NCBI GenBank assembly: GCA_040954595.2
Contig: CM082598.2
Coordinates: forward strand, 8,804,001 to 8,868,000
Origin: Balanoglossus misakiensis
Taxonomy: Eukaryota > Hemichordata
Reading direction: 5' to 3'
DNA: 64,000 nucleotides
A program made the position numbers and the translations under genes. Below, in pieces: positions 1-13,540 of the stretch. Every line of letters starts with the position of its first letter. Position 1 is the first letter of the stretch. The notes under the pieces were generated by a model that saw nothing but the letters and a program-made list of their open reading frames with translations, was not told where the DNA came from and did no database searches.

Positions 1-3000
1 AACTCTCAGCCTTTATTTCTCCCCTCCCAAGGAAGGCGACAATAAATTCTCAGCCATCGTTTCTCCCCTCCAGAGAATGGCGGCAACAAACTCTCAGCCT
101 TTATTTCACCCCTCCCAAGGATGACGACAATAAATTCTCTGCCATCGTTTCTCCCCTTCAGAGGATGGCGGCAACAAACTCTCAGCCTTTATTTCTCCCC
201 TCCCAAGGATGACGACAATAAATTCTCTGCCATCGTTTCTCCCCTCCAGAGAATGGCGGCAACAAACTCTCAGCCTTTATTTCTCCCCTCCCAAGGAAGG
301 CGACAATAAATTCTCAGCCATCGTTTCTCCCCTCCAGAGAATGGCGGCAACAAACTCTCAGCCATCATTTCTCCCTTCCAAACAAACACTCAGCCGTTAT
401 TTCCCCCCTCCCAAGGATGGCGGCAATAAATTCTCTGCCATCATTTCTCCCCTCCCAAAGAATGGCGGCAACAAATTCTCAGCCATCATTTCTCCCCTCC
501 CAATAATGGCGGCCACAAATCTTAGCCCTTATTTCTCCCCTCCCAAGAATGGTGGCAACAAACTCTAAGCCCTTATTTCTCCCCTCCCAATAATGGCGGC
601 AACAAACTCTAAGCCCTTATTTCTCCCCTCCCAATAATGGCGGCAACAAACTATCTGCCCTTATTTCTCCCCTCCCAAGAATGGCGGTAACAAACTCTCA
701 GCCCTTATTTCTCCCCTCCCAAGGACGGCGGCAATAAATTCTCTGCCATCATTTCTCCACTCCCAAGAACTGCGGCAATAAATTCTCTGCCATCATTTCT
801 CCCCTCCCAAGAATGGCGGCAATAAATTCTCAGCTATCGTTTCTCCCCTCCAGAGAATGGCGGCAACAAACTCTCAGCCATCATTTCTCCCCTCCCAACA
901 AACTCTCAGCCCTTATTTCTCCCCTCCCAAGGACGGCGGCAATAAATTCTCTGCCATCATTTCTCCACTCCCAAGAACTGCGGCAATAAATTCTCTGCCA
1001 TCATTTCTCCCCTCCCAAGAATGGCGGCAATAAATTCTCAGCTATCGTTTCTCCCCTCCAGAGAATGGCGGCAACAAACTCTCAGCCATCATTTCTCCCC
1101 TCCCAACAAACTCTCAGCCGTTATTTCCCCCCTCCCAAGGATGGCGGCAATAAATTCTCTGCCATCATTTCTCCCCTCCAAAGAATGGCGGCAACAAATT
1201 CTCAGCCATCATTTCTCCCCTCCCATAAAATGGCGGCAACAAATTCTCTGCTATCATTTCTCCCCTCCAAACAAACTCTCAGCCGTTATTTCCCCCGTCC
1301 CAAGGATGGCGGCAATAAATTCTCTGCGATCATTTCTCCCCTCCAAAGAATGGCGGCAACAAATTCTCAGCCATCATTTCTCCCCTCCCATAAAATGGCG
1401 GCAACAAATTCTCTGCTATCATTTCTCCCCTCCCAATAATGGCGGCCACAAATCTTAGCCCTTATTTCTCCCCTCCCAAGAATGGCGGCAACAAACTCTA
1501 AGCCCTTATTTCTCCCCTTCCAATAATGGCGGCAACAAACTCTAAGCCCTTATTTCTCCCCTCCCAATAATGGCGGCAACAAACTATCAGCCCTTATTTC
1601 TCCCCTCCCAAGAATGGCGGTAACAAACTCTCAGCCCTTATTTCTCCCCTCCCAAGGATGGCGGCAATAAATTCTCTGCCATCATTTCTCCCCTCCCAAG
1701 AACTGCGGCAATAAATTCTCTGCCATCATTTCTCCCCTCCCAAGAATGGCGGCAATAAATTCTCAGCTATCGTTTCTCCCCTCCAGAGAATGGCGGCAAC
1801 AAACTCTCAGCCATCATTTCTCCCCTCCCAACAAACTCTCAGCCGTTATTTCCCCCCTCCCAAGGATGGCGGCAATAAATTCTCTGCCATCATTTCTCCC
1901 CTCCAAAGAATGGCGGCAACAAATTCTCAGCCATCATTTCTCCCCTCCCATAAAATGGCGGCAACAAATTCTGTGCTATCATTTCTCCCCTCCCAAGAAT
2001 GGCGGCAACAAACTCTCAGCCCTTATTTCTCCCCTCCCAAGGATGGCGGCAATAAATTCTCTGCCATCATTTCTCCCCTCACAAGAATGGCGGCAATAAA
2101 TTCTCTGCCATCATTTCTCCCCTCCCAGGGATGGCGGCAATAAATTCTCTGCCATCATTTCTCCCCTCCACAGAAGGGGGGCAACAAACTCTCAGCCATC
2201 AATTCTCCCCTCTCTAAAATGGCGGCAACAAATTCTCTGCTATCATTTCTCCCCTCCCAATAATGGCGGCAACAAATCTTAGCCCTTATTTCTCCCCTCC
2301 CAAGAATGGCGGCAACAAACTCTAAGCCCTTATTTCTCCCCTCCCAATAATGGCGACAACAAACTATCAGCCCTTATTTCTCCCCTCCCAAGAATGGCGG
2401 CAACAAACTATCAGCCCCTATTTCTCCCCTCCCAAGGAAGGCGACAATAAATTCTCAGCCATCGTTTCTCCCCTCCAGAGAATGGCGGCAACAAACTCTC
2501 AGCCATCATTTCTCCCCTCCCAACAAACTCTCAGCCGTTATTTCCCCCCTCCCAAGGATGGCGGCAATAAATTATCTGCCATCATTTCTCCCCTCCAAAG
2601 AATGGCGGCAACAAATTCTCAGCCATCATTTCTCCCCTCCCATAAAATGGCGGCAACAAATTCTCTGCTATAATTTCTCCCCTCCCAATAATGGCGGCCA
2701 CAAATCTTAGCCCTTATTTCTCCCCTCCCAAGAATGGCGGCAACAAACTCTAAGCCCTTATTTCTCCCCTCCCAATAATGGCGACAACAAACTATCAGCC
2801 CTTATTTCTACCCTCCCAAGAATGGCGGCAACAAACTCTCAGCCCCTATTTCTCCCCTCCCAAGAATGGCGGAAACAAACTCTCAGCCATCGTTTCTCCC
2901 CTCCAGAGAATGGCGGCAACAAACTCTCTGCCCTTATTTCTCCCCTCCCAATAATGGCGGCAACAAATTCTCTGCCATCATTTCTCCTCTCCCAGGGAAG

Positions 3001-3229
3001 GCGACAATAAATTCTCTGCCATCGTTTCTCACCTCCCAATAATGGCGGCAACAAACTCTCAGCCCTTATTTCTCCCCTCTCAAAAATGGCGGCAACAAAC
3101 TCTCAGCCGTTATTTCTCCCCTCCCAAGGATGGCGGCAATACATTCTCTGCCATCGCTTCTCCCCTCCCAAGAATGGCGTCAACAAACTCTCAGCCTTTA
3201 TTTCTCCCCTCCCAAGGAAGGCGACAATA

Positions 3230-6200
3230 AATTCTCAGCCATCGTTTCTCCCCTCCAGAGAATGGCGGCAACAAACTCTCAGCCATCATTTCTCCCTTCC
3301 CAACAAACACTCAGCCGTTATTTCCCCCTCCCAAGGATGGCGGCAATAAATTCTCTGCCATCATTTCTCCCCTCCCAAAGAATGGCGGCAACAAATTCTC
3401 AGCCATCATTTCTCCCCTCCCAATAATGGCGGCCTCAAATCTTAGCCCTTATTTCTCCCCTCCCAAGAATGGTGGCAACAAACTCTAAGCCCTTATTTCT
3501 CCCCTCCCAATAATGGCGGCAACAAACTCTCAGCCCTTATTTCTCCCCTCCCAAGGACGGCGGCAATAAATTCTCTGCCATCATTTCTCCACTCCCAAGA
3601 ACTGCGGCAATAAATTCTCTGCCATCATTTCTCCCCTCCCAAGAATGGCGGCAATAAATTCTCAGCTATCGTTTCTCCCCTCCAGAGAATGGCGGCAACA
3701 AACTCTCAGCCATCATTTCTCCCCTCCCAACAAACTCTCAGCCGTTATTTCCCCCCTCCCAAGGATGGCGGCAATAAATTCTCTGCCATCATTTCTCCCC
3801 TCCAAAGAATGGCGGCAACAAATTCTCAGCCATCATTTCTCCCCTCCCATAAAATGGCGGCAACAAATTCTCTGCTATCATTTCTCCCCTCCAAACAAAC
3901 TCTCAGCCGTTATTTCCCCCCTCCCAAGGATGGCGGCAATAAATTCTCTGCCATCATTTCTCCCCTCCAAAGAATGGCGGCAACAAATTCTCAGCCATCA
4001 TTTCTCCCCTCCCATAAAATGGCGGCAACAAATTCTCTGCTATCATTTCTCCCCTCCCAATAATGGCGGCCACAAATCTTAGCCCTTATTTCTCCCCTCC
4101 CAAGAATGGCGGCAACAAACTCTAAGCCCTTATTTCTCCCCTTCCAATAATGGCGGCAACAAACTCTAAGCCCTTATTTCTCCCCTCCCAATAATGGCGG
4201 CAACAAACTATCAGCCCTTATTTCTCCCCTCCCAAGAATGGCGGTAACACACTCTCAGCCCTTATTTCTCCCCTCCCAAGGATGGCGGCAATAAATTCTC
4301 TGCCATCATTTCTCCCCTCCCAAGAACTGCGGCAATAAATTCTCGGCCATCATTTCTCCCCTCCCAAGAATGGCGGCAATAAATTCTCAGCTATCGTTTC
4401 TCCCCTCCAGAGAATGGCGGCAACAAACTCTCAGCCATCATTTCTCCCCTCCCAACAAACTCTCAGCCGTTATTTCCCCCCTCCCAAGGATGGCGGCAAT
4501 AAATTCTCTGCCATCATTTCTCCCCTCCAAAGAATGGCGGCAACAAATTCTCAGCCATCATTTCTCCCCTCCCATAAAATGGCGGCAACAAATTCTCTGC
4601 TATCATTTCTCCCCTCCAAACAAACTCTCAGCCGTTATTCCCCCCCTCCCAAGGATGGCGGCAATAAATTCTCTGCCATCATTTCTCCCCTCCAAAGAAT
4701 GGCGGCAACAAATTCTCAGCCATCATTTCTCCCCTCCCATAAAATGGCGGCAACAAATTCTCTGCTATCATTTCTCCCCTCCCAAGAATGGCGGCAACAA
4801 ACTCTAAGCCCTTATTTCTCCCCTTCCAATAATGGCGGCAACAAACTCTAAGCCCTTATTTCTCCCCTCCCAATAATGGCGGCAACAAATTCTCTGCCAT
4901 CATTTCTCCTCTCCCAGGGAAGGCGACAATAAATTCTCTGCCATCGTTTCTCACCTCCCAATAATGGCGGCAACAAACTCTCAGCCCTTATTTCTCCCCT
5001 CTCAAAAATGGCGGCAACAAACTCTCTGCCGTTATTTCTCCCCTCCCAAGGATGGCGGCAATACATTCTCTGCCATCGCTTCTCCCCTCCCAAGAATGGC
5101 GTCAACAAACTCTCAGCCTTTATTTCTCCCCTCCCAAGGATGACGACAATAAATTCTCTGCCATCGTTTCTCCCCTTCAGAGGATGGCAGCAACAAACTC
5201 TCAGCCCTTATTTCTCCCCTCCCAAGGAAGGCGACAATAAATTCTCAGCCATCGTTTCTCCCCTCCAGAGAATGGCGGCAACAAACTCTCAGCCATCATT
5301 TCTCCCTTCCCAACAAACACTCAGCCGTTATTTCCCCCTCCCAAGGATGGCGGCAATAAATTCTCTGCCATCATTTCTCCCCTCCCAAAGAATGGCGGCA
5401 ACAAATTCTCAGCCATCATTTCTCCCCTCCCAATAATGGCGGCCTCAAATCTTAGCCCTTATTTCTCCCCTCCCAAGAATGGTGGCAACAAACTCTAAGC
5501 CCTTATTTCTCCCCTCCCAATAATGGCGGCAACAAACTCTCAGCCCTTATTTCTCCCCTCCCAAGGACGGCGGCAATAAATTCTCTGCCATCATTTCTCC
5601 ACTCCCAAGAACTGCGGCAATAAATTCTCTGCCATCATTTCTCCCCTCCCAAGAATGGCGGCAATAAATTCTCAGCTATCGTTTCTCCCCTCCAGAGAAT
5701 GGCGGCAACAAACTCTCAGCCATCATTTCTCCCCTCCCAACAAACTCTCAGCCGTTATTTCCCCCCTCCCAAGGATGGCGGCAAAAAATTCTCTGCCATC
5801 ATTTCTCCCCTCCAAAGAATGGCGGCAACAAATTCTCAGCCATCATTTCTCCCCTCCCATAAAATGGCGGCAACAAATTCTCTGCTATCATTTCTCCCCT
5901 CCAAACAAACTCTCAGCCGTTATTTCCCCCCTCCCAAGGATGGCGGCAATAAATTCTCTGCCATCATTTCTCCCCTCCAAAGAATGGCGGCAACAAATTC
6001 TCAGCCATCATTTCTCCCCTCCCATAAAATGGCGGCAACAAATTCTCTGCTATCATTTCTCCCCTCCCAATAATGGCGGCCACAAATCTTAGCCCTTATT
6101 TCTCCCCTCCCAAGAATGGCGGCAACAAACTCTAAGCCCTTATTTCTCCCCTTCCAATAATGGCGGCAACAAACTCTAAGCCCTTATTTCTCCCCTCCCA

Positions 6201-6610
6201 ATAATGGCGGCAACAAACTATCAGCCCTTATTTCTCCCCTCCCAAGAATGGCGGTAACAAACTCTCAGCCCTTATTTCTCCCCTCCCAAGGATGGCGGCA
6301 ATAAATTCTCTGCCATCATTTCTCCCCTCCCAAGAACTGCGGCAATAAATTCTCGGCCATCATTTCTCCCCTCCCAAGAATGGCGGCAATAAATTCTCAG
6401 CTATCGTTTCTCCCCTCCAGAGAATGGCGGCAACAAACTCTCAGCCATCATTTCTCCCCTCCCAACAAACTCTCAGCCGTTATTTCCCCCCTCCCAAGGA
6501 TGGCGGCAATAAATTCTCTGCCATCATTTCTCCCCTCCAAAGAATGGCGGCAACAAATTCTCAGCCATCATTTCTCCCCTCCCATAAAATGGCGGCAACA
6601 AATTCTGTGC
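3230..6610 (+). repeat. Tandem duplication inside the satellite (2,010-bp period)
   Basis: Landmarks at 3426, 3645, 3689, 4082 and 4370 recur at 5436, 5655, 5699, 6092 and 6380, each exactly 2,010 bp later. Before about 3230 the spacing falls to 1,922 bp (3130 and 5052), which is two monomers less. After about 4600 the two copies diverge in monomer order. The duplication therefore appears bounded at about 3230-4600 and 5240-6610. A further related spacing of 2,711 bp links 13912 with 16623 and 14219 with 16930. Confidence 0.8.
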
Positions 6611-7439
6611 TATCATTTCTCCCCTCCCAATAATGGCGGCCACAAATCTTAGCCCTTATTTCTCCCCTCCCAAGAATGGCGGCAACAAACTCTCAGCCCT
6701 TATTTCTCCCCTCCCAAGGATGGCGGCAATAAATTCTCTGCCATCATTTCTCCCCTCACAAGAATGGCGGCAATAAATTCTCTGCCATCATTTCTCCCCT
6801 CCCAGGGATGGCGGCAATAAATTCTCTGCCATCATTTCTCCCCTCCAAAGAATGGCGGCAACAAATTCTCAGCCATCATTTCTCCCCTCCCATAAAATGG
6901 CGGCAACAAATTCTCTGCTATCATTTCTCCCCTCCCAATAATGGCGGCCACAAATCTTAGCCCTTATTTCTCCCCTCCCAAGAATGGCGGCAACAAACTC
7001 TAAGCCCTTATTTCTCCCCTTCCAATAATGGCGGCAACAAACTCTAAGCCCTTATTTCTCCCCTCCCAATAATGGCGGCAACAAATTCTCTGCCATCATT
7101 TCTCCTCTCCCAGGGAAGGCGACAATAAATTCTCTGCCATCGTTTCTCACCTCCCAATAATGGCGGCAACAAACTCTCAGCCATCGTTTCTCCCCTCCAG
7201 AGAATGGCGGCAACAAACTCTCAGCCATCATTTCTCCCCTCCCAACAAACTCTCAGCCGTTATTTCCCCCCTCCCAAGGATGGCGGCAATAAATTCTCTG
7301 CCATCATTTCTCCCCTCCAAAGAATGGCGGCAACAAATTCTCAGCCATCATTTCTCCCCTCCCATAAAATGGCGGCAACAAATTCTCTGCTATCATTTCT
7401 CCCCTCCCAATAATGGCGGCCACAAATCTTAGCCCTTAT

Positions 7440-10400
7440 TTCTCCCCTCCCAAGAATGGCGGCAACAAACTCTAAGCCCTTATTTCTCCCCTCCCAATAA
7501 TGGCGGCAACAAACTCTAAGCCCTTATTTCTCCCCTCCCAATAATGGCGGCAACAAACTCTAAGCCCTTATTTCTCCCCTCCCAATAATGGCGGCAACAA
7601 ACTCTAAGCCCTTATTTCTCCCCTCCCAAGAATGGCGGTAACAAACTCCCAGCCCTTATTTCTCCCCTCCCAAGGATGGCGGCAATAAATTCTCTGCCAT
7701 CATTTCTCCCCTCCCAAGAACTGCGGCAATAAATTCTCTGCCATCATTTCTCCCCTCCCAAGAATGGCGGCAATAAATTCTCAGCTATCGTTTCTCCCCT
7801 CCAGAGAATGGCTGCAACAAACTCTCAGCCATCATTTCTCCCCTCCCAACAAACTCTCAGCCGTTATTTCCCCCCTCCCAAGGATGGCGGCAATAAATTC
7901 TCTGCCATCATTTCTCCCCTCCAAAGAATGGCGGCAACAAATTCTCAGCCATCATTTCTCCCCTCCCATAAAATGGCGGCAACAAATTCTCTGCTATCAT
8001 TTCTCCCCTCCAAACAAACTCTCAGCCGTTATTTCCCCCGTCCCAAGGATGGCGGCAATAAATTCTCTGCCATCATTTCTCCCCTCCAAAGAATGGCGGC
8101 AACAAATTCTCAGCCATCATTTCTCCCCTCCCATAAAATGGCGGCAACAAATTCTCTGCTATCATTTCTCCCCTCCCAATAATGGCGGCCACAAATCTTA
8201 GCCCTTATTTCTCCCCTCCCAAAAATGGCGGCAACAAACTCTCAGCCGTTATTTCTCCCCTTCCAATAATGGCGGCAACAAACTCTAAGCCCTTATTTCT
8301 CCCCTCCCAATAATGGCGGCAACAAACTATCAGCCCTTATTTCTCCCCTCCCAAGAATGGCGGTAACAAACTCTCAGCCCTTATTTCTCCCCTCCCATGG
8401 ATGGCGGCAATAAATTCTCTGCCATCATTTCTCCCCTCCCAAGAACTGCGGCAATAAATTCTCTGCCATCATTTCTCCCCTCCCAAGAATGGCGGCAATA
8501 AATTCTCAGCTATCGTTTCTCCCCTCCAGAGAATGGCGGCAACAAACTCTCAGCCATCATTTCTCCCCTCCAAGGGATGGCGGCAACAAATCTTAGCCCT
8601 TATTTCTCCCCTCCAGAGAATGGCGGCAACAAACTCTCAGCCATCATTTCTCCCCTCCCAACAAACTCTCAGCCGTTATTTCCCCCCTCCCAAGGATGGC
8701 GGCAATAAATTCTCTGCCATCATTTCTCCCCTCCAAATAATGGCGGCAACAAATTCTCAGCCATCATTTCTCCCCTCCCATAAAATGGCGGCAACAAATT
8801 CTCTGCTATCATTTCTCCCCTCCCAATAATGGCGGCCACAAATCTTAGCCCTTATTTCTCCCCTCCCAAGAATGGCGGCAACAAACTCTAAGCCCTTATT
8901 TCTCCCCTCCCAAGAATGGCGGCAACAAACTCTCAGCCGTTATTTCTCCCCTTCCAATAATGGCGGCAACAAACTCTAAGCCCTTATTTCTCCCCTCCCA
9001 ATAATGGCGGCAACAAACTCTCAGCCCTTATTTCTCCCCTCCCAAGAATGGCGGTAACAAACTCTCAGCCCTTATTTCTCCCCTCCCAAGGATGGCGGCA
9101 ATACATTCTCTGCCATCATTTCTCCCCTCCCAAGAACTGCGGCAATAAATTCTCTGCCATCATTTCTCCCCTCCCAAGAATGGCGGCAATAAATTCTCAG
9201 CTATCGTTTCTCCCCTCCAGAGAATGGCGGCAACAAACTCTCAGCCATCATTTCTCCCCTCCCAGGGATGGCGGCAACAAATCTTAGCCCTTATTTCTCC
9301 CCTCCCAAGAATGGCGGCAACAAACTCTAAGCCCTTATTTCTCCCCTCCCAATAATGGCGACAACAAACTATCAGCCCTTATTTCTCCCCTCCCAAGAAT
9401 GGCGGCAACAAACTCTCAGCCCCTATTTCTCCCCTCCCAAGGAAGGCGACAATAAATTCTCAGCCATCGTTTCTCCCCTCCAGAGAATGGCGGCAACAAA
9501 CTCTCAGCCATCATTTCTCCCCTCCCAACAAACTCTCAGCCGTTATTTCCCCCCTCCCAAGGATGGCGGCAATAAATTCTCTGCCATCATTTCTCCCCTC
9601 CAAAGAATGGCGGCAACAAATTCTCAGCCATCATTTCTCCCCTCCCATAAAATGGCGGCAACAAATTCTCTGCTATCATTTCTCCCCTCCCAATAATGGC
9701 GGCCACAAATCTTAGCCCTTATTTCTCCCCTCCCAAGAATGGCGGCAACAAACTCTAAGCCCTTATTTCTCCCCTCCCAATAATGGCGGCAACAAACTCT
9801 AAGCCCTTATTTCTCCCCTCCCAATAATGGCGGCAACAAACTCTAAGCCCTTATTTCTCCCCTCCCAATAATGGCGGCAACAAACTCTAAGCCCTTATTT
9901 CTCCCCTCCCAAGAATGGCGGTAACAAACTCCCAGCCCTTATTTCTCCCCTCCCAAGGATGGCGGCAATAAATTCTCTGCCATCATTTCTCCCCTCCCAA
10001 GAACTGCGGCAATAAATTCTCTGCCATCATTTCTCCCCTCCCAAGAATGGCGGCAATAAATTCTCAGCTATCGTTTCTCCCCTCCAGAGAATGGCGGCAA
10101 CAAACTCTCAGCCATCATTTCTCCCCTCCCAACAAACTCTCAGCCGTTATTTCCCCCCTCCCAAGGATGGCGGCAATAAATTCTCTGCCATCATTTCTCC
10201 CCTCCAAAGAATGGCGGCAACAAATTCTCAGCCATCATTTCTCCCCTCCCATAAAATGGCGGCAACAAATTCTCTGCTATCATTTCTCCCCTCCAAACAA
10301 ACTCTCAGCCGTTATTTCCCCCGTCCCAAGGATGGCGGCAATAAATTCTCTGCCATCATTTCTCCCCTCCAAAGAATGGCGGCAACAAATTCTCAGCCAT

Positions 10401-13400
10401 CATTTCTCCCCTCCCATAAAATGGCGGCAACAAATTCTCTGCTATCATTTCTCCCCTCCCAATAATGGCGGCCACAAATCTTAGCCCTTATTTCTCCCCT
10501 CCCAAGAATGGCGGCAACAAACTCTAAGCCCTTATTTCTCCCCTCCCAATAATGGCGGCAACAAACTCTAAGCCCTTATTTCTCCCCTCCCAATAATGGC
10601 GGCAACAAACTCTAAGCCCTTATTTCTCCCCTCCCAATAATGGCGGCAACAAACTCTAAGCCCTTATTTCTCCCCTCCCAAGAATGGCGGTAACAAACTC
10701 CCAGCCCTTATTTCTCCCCTCCCAAGGATGGCGGCAATAAATTCTCTGCCATCATTTCTCCCCTCCCAAGAACTGCGGCAATAAATTCTCTGCCATCATT
10801 TCTCCCCTCCCAAGAATGGCGGCAATAAATTCTCAGCTATCGTTTCTCCCCTCCAGAGAATGGCTGCAACAAACTCTCAGCCATCATTTCTCCCCTCCCA
10901 ACAAACTCTCAGCCGTTATTTCCCCCCTCCCAAGGATGGCGGCAATAAATTCTCTGCCATCATTTCTCCCCTCCAAAGAATGGCGGCAACAAATTCTCAG
11001 CCATCATTTCTCCCCTCCCATAAAATGGCGGCAACAAATTCTCTGCTATCATTTCTCCCCTCCAAACAAACTCTCAGCCGTTATTTCCCCCGTCCCAAGG
11101 ATGGCGGCAATAAATTCTCTGCCATCATTTCTCCCCTCCAAAGAATGGCGGCAACAAATTCTCAGCCATCATTTCTCCCCTCCCATAAAATGGCGGCAAC
11201 AAATTCTCTGCTATCATTTCTCCCCTCCCAATAATGGCGGCCACAAATCTTAGCCCTTATTTCTCCCCTCCCAAAAATGGCGGCAACAAACTCTCAGCCG
11301 TTATTTCTCCCCTTCCAATAATGGCGGCAACAAACTCTAAGCCCTTATTTCTCCCCTCCCAATAATGGCGGCAACAAACTATCAGCCCTTATTTCTCCCC
11401 TCCCAAGAATGGCGGTAACAAACTCTCAGCCCTTATTTCTCCCCTCCCAAGGATGGCGGCAATAAATTCTCTGCCATCATTTCTCCCCTCCCAAGAACTG
11501 CGGCAATAAATTCTCTGCCATCATTTCTCCCCTCCCAAGAATGGCGGCAATAAATTCTCAGCTATCGTTTCTCCCCTCCAGAGAATGGCGGCAACAAACT
11601 CTCAGCCATCATTTCTCCCCTCCAAGGGATGGCGGCAACAAATCTTAGCCCTTATTTCTCCCCTCCAGAGAATGGCGGCAACAAACTCTCAGCCATCATT
11701 TCTCCCCTCCCAACAAACTCTCAGCCGTTATTTCCCCCCTCCCAAGGATGGCGGCAATAAATTCTCTGCCATCATTTCTCCCCTCCAAATAATGGCGGAA
11801 ACAAATTCTCAGCCATCATTTCTCCCCTCCCATAAAATGGCGGCAACAAATTCTCTGCTATCATTTCTCCCCTCCCAATAATGGCGGCCACAAATCTTAG
11901 CCCTTATTTCTCCCCTCCCAAGAATGGCGGCAACAAACTCTAAGCCCTTATTTTTCCCCTCCCAAGAATGGCGGCAACAAACTCTCAGCCGTTATTTCTC
12001 CCCTTCCAATAATGGCGGCAACAAACTCTAAGCCCTTATTTCTCCCCTCCCAATAATGGCGGCAACAAACTCTCAGCCCTTATTTCTCCCCTCCCAAGAA
12101 TGGCGGTAACAAACTCTCAGCCCTTATTTCTCCCCTCCCAAGGATGGCGGCAATACATTCTCTGCCATCATTTCTCCCCTCCCAAGAACTGCGGCAATAA
12201 ATTCTCTGCCATCATTTCTCCCCTCCCAAGAATGGCGGCAATAAATTCTCAGCTATCGTTTCTCCCCTCCAGAGAATGGCGGCAACAAACTCTCAGCCAT
12301 CATTTCTCCCCTCCCAGGGATGGCGGCAACAAATCTTAGCCCTTATTTCTCCCCTCCCAAGAATGGCGGCAACAAACTCTAAGCCCTTATTTCTCCCCTC
12401 CCAATAATGGCGACAACAAACTATCAGCCCTTATTTCTCCCCTCCCAAGAATGGCGGCAACAAACTCTCAGCCCCTATTTCTCCCCTCCCAAGGAAGGCG
12501 ACAATAAATTCTCAGCCATCGTTTCTCCCCTCCAGAGAATGGCGGCAACAAACTCTCAGCCATCATTTCTCCCCTCCCAACAAACTCTCAGCCGTTATTT
12601 CCCCCCTCCCAAGGATGGCGGCAATAAATTCTCTGCCATCATTTCTCCCCTCCAAAGAATGGCGGCAACAAATTCTCAGCCATCATTTCTCCCCTCCCAT
12701 AAAATGGCGGCAACAAATTCTCTGCTATCATTTCTCCCCTCCCAATAATGGCGGCCACAAATCTTAGCCCTTATTTCTCCCCTCCCAAGAATGGCGGCAA
12801 CAAACTCTAAGCCCTTATTTCTCCCCTCCCAATAATGGCGGCAACAAACTCTAAGCCCTTATTTCTCCCCTCCCAATAATGGCGGCAACAAACTCTAAGC
12901 CCTTATTTCTCCCCTCCCAATAATGGCGGCAACAAACTCTAAGCCCTTATTTCTCCCCTCCCAAGAATGGCGGTAACAAACTCCCAGCCCTTATTTCTCC
13001 CCTCCCAAGGATGGCGGCAATAAATTCTCTGCCATCATTTCTCCCCTCCCAAGAACTGCGGCAATAAATTCTCTGCCATCATTTCTCCCCTCCCAAGAAT
13101 GGCGGCAATAAATTCTCAGCTATCGTTTCTCCCCTCCAGAGAATGGCGGCAACAAACTCTCAGCCATCATTTCTCCCCTCCCAACAAACTCTCAGCCGTT
13201 ATTTCCCCCCTCCCAAGGATGGCGGCAATAAATTCTCTGCCATCATTTCTCCCCTCCAAAGAATGGCGGCAACAAATTCTCAGCCATCATTTCTCCCCTC
13301 CCATAAAATGGCGGCAACAAATTCTCTGCTATCATTTCTCCCCTCCAAACAAACTCTCAGCCGTTATTTCCCCCGTCCCAAGGATGGCGGCAATAAATTC

Positions 13401-13540
13401 TCTGCCATCATTTCTCCCCTCCAAAGAATGGCGGCAACAAATTCTCAGCCATCATTTCTCCCCTCCCATAAAATGGCGGCAACAAATTCTCTGCTATCAT
13501 TTCTCCCCTCCCAATAATGGCGGCCACAAATCTTAGCCCT
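7440..13540 (+). repeat. Large tandem duplication inside the satellite (3,052-bp period)
   Basis: Landmark monomers recur at a constant spacing of 3,052 bp: 7764 and 10816, 8533 and 11585, 9048 and 12100, 9355 and 12407, 10047 and 13099. Private variants are shared at both positions, such as ATGGCTGC at 7808 and 10860 and the CTCCAAGGGATGG monomer near 8570 and 11622. This indicates a recent segmental duplication of about 69 monomers. A few single-base differences (for example near 8398 and 11761-11800) show the copies are not identical. The exact borders are approximate. Confidence 0.85.
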
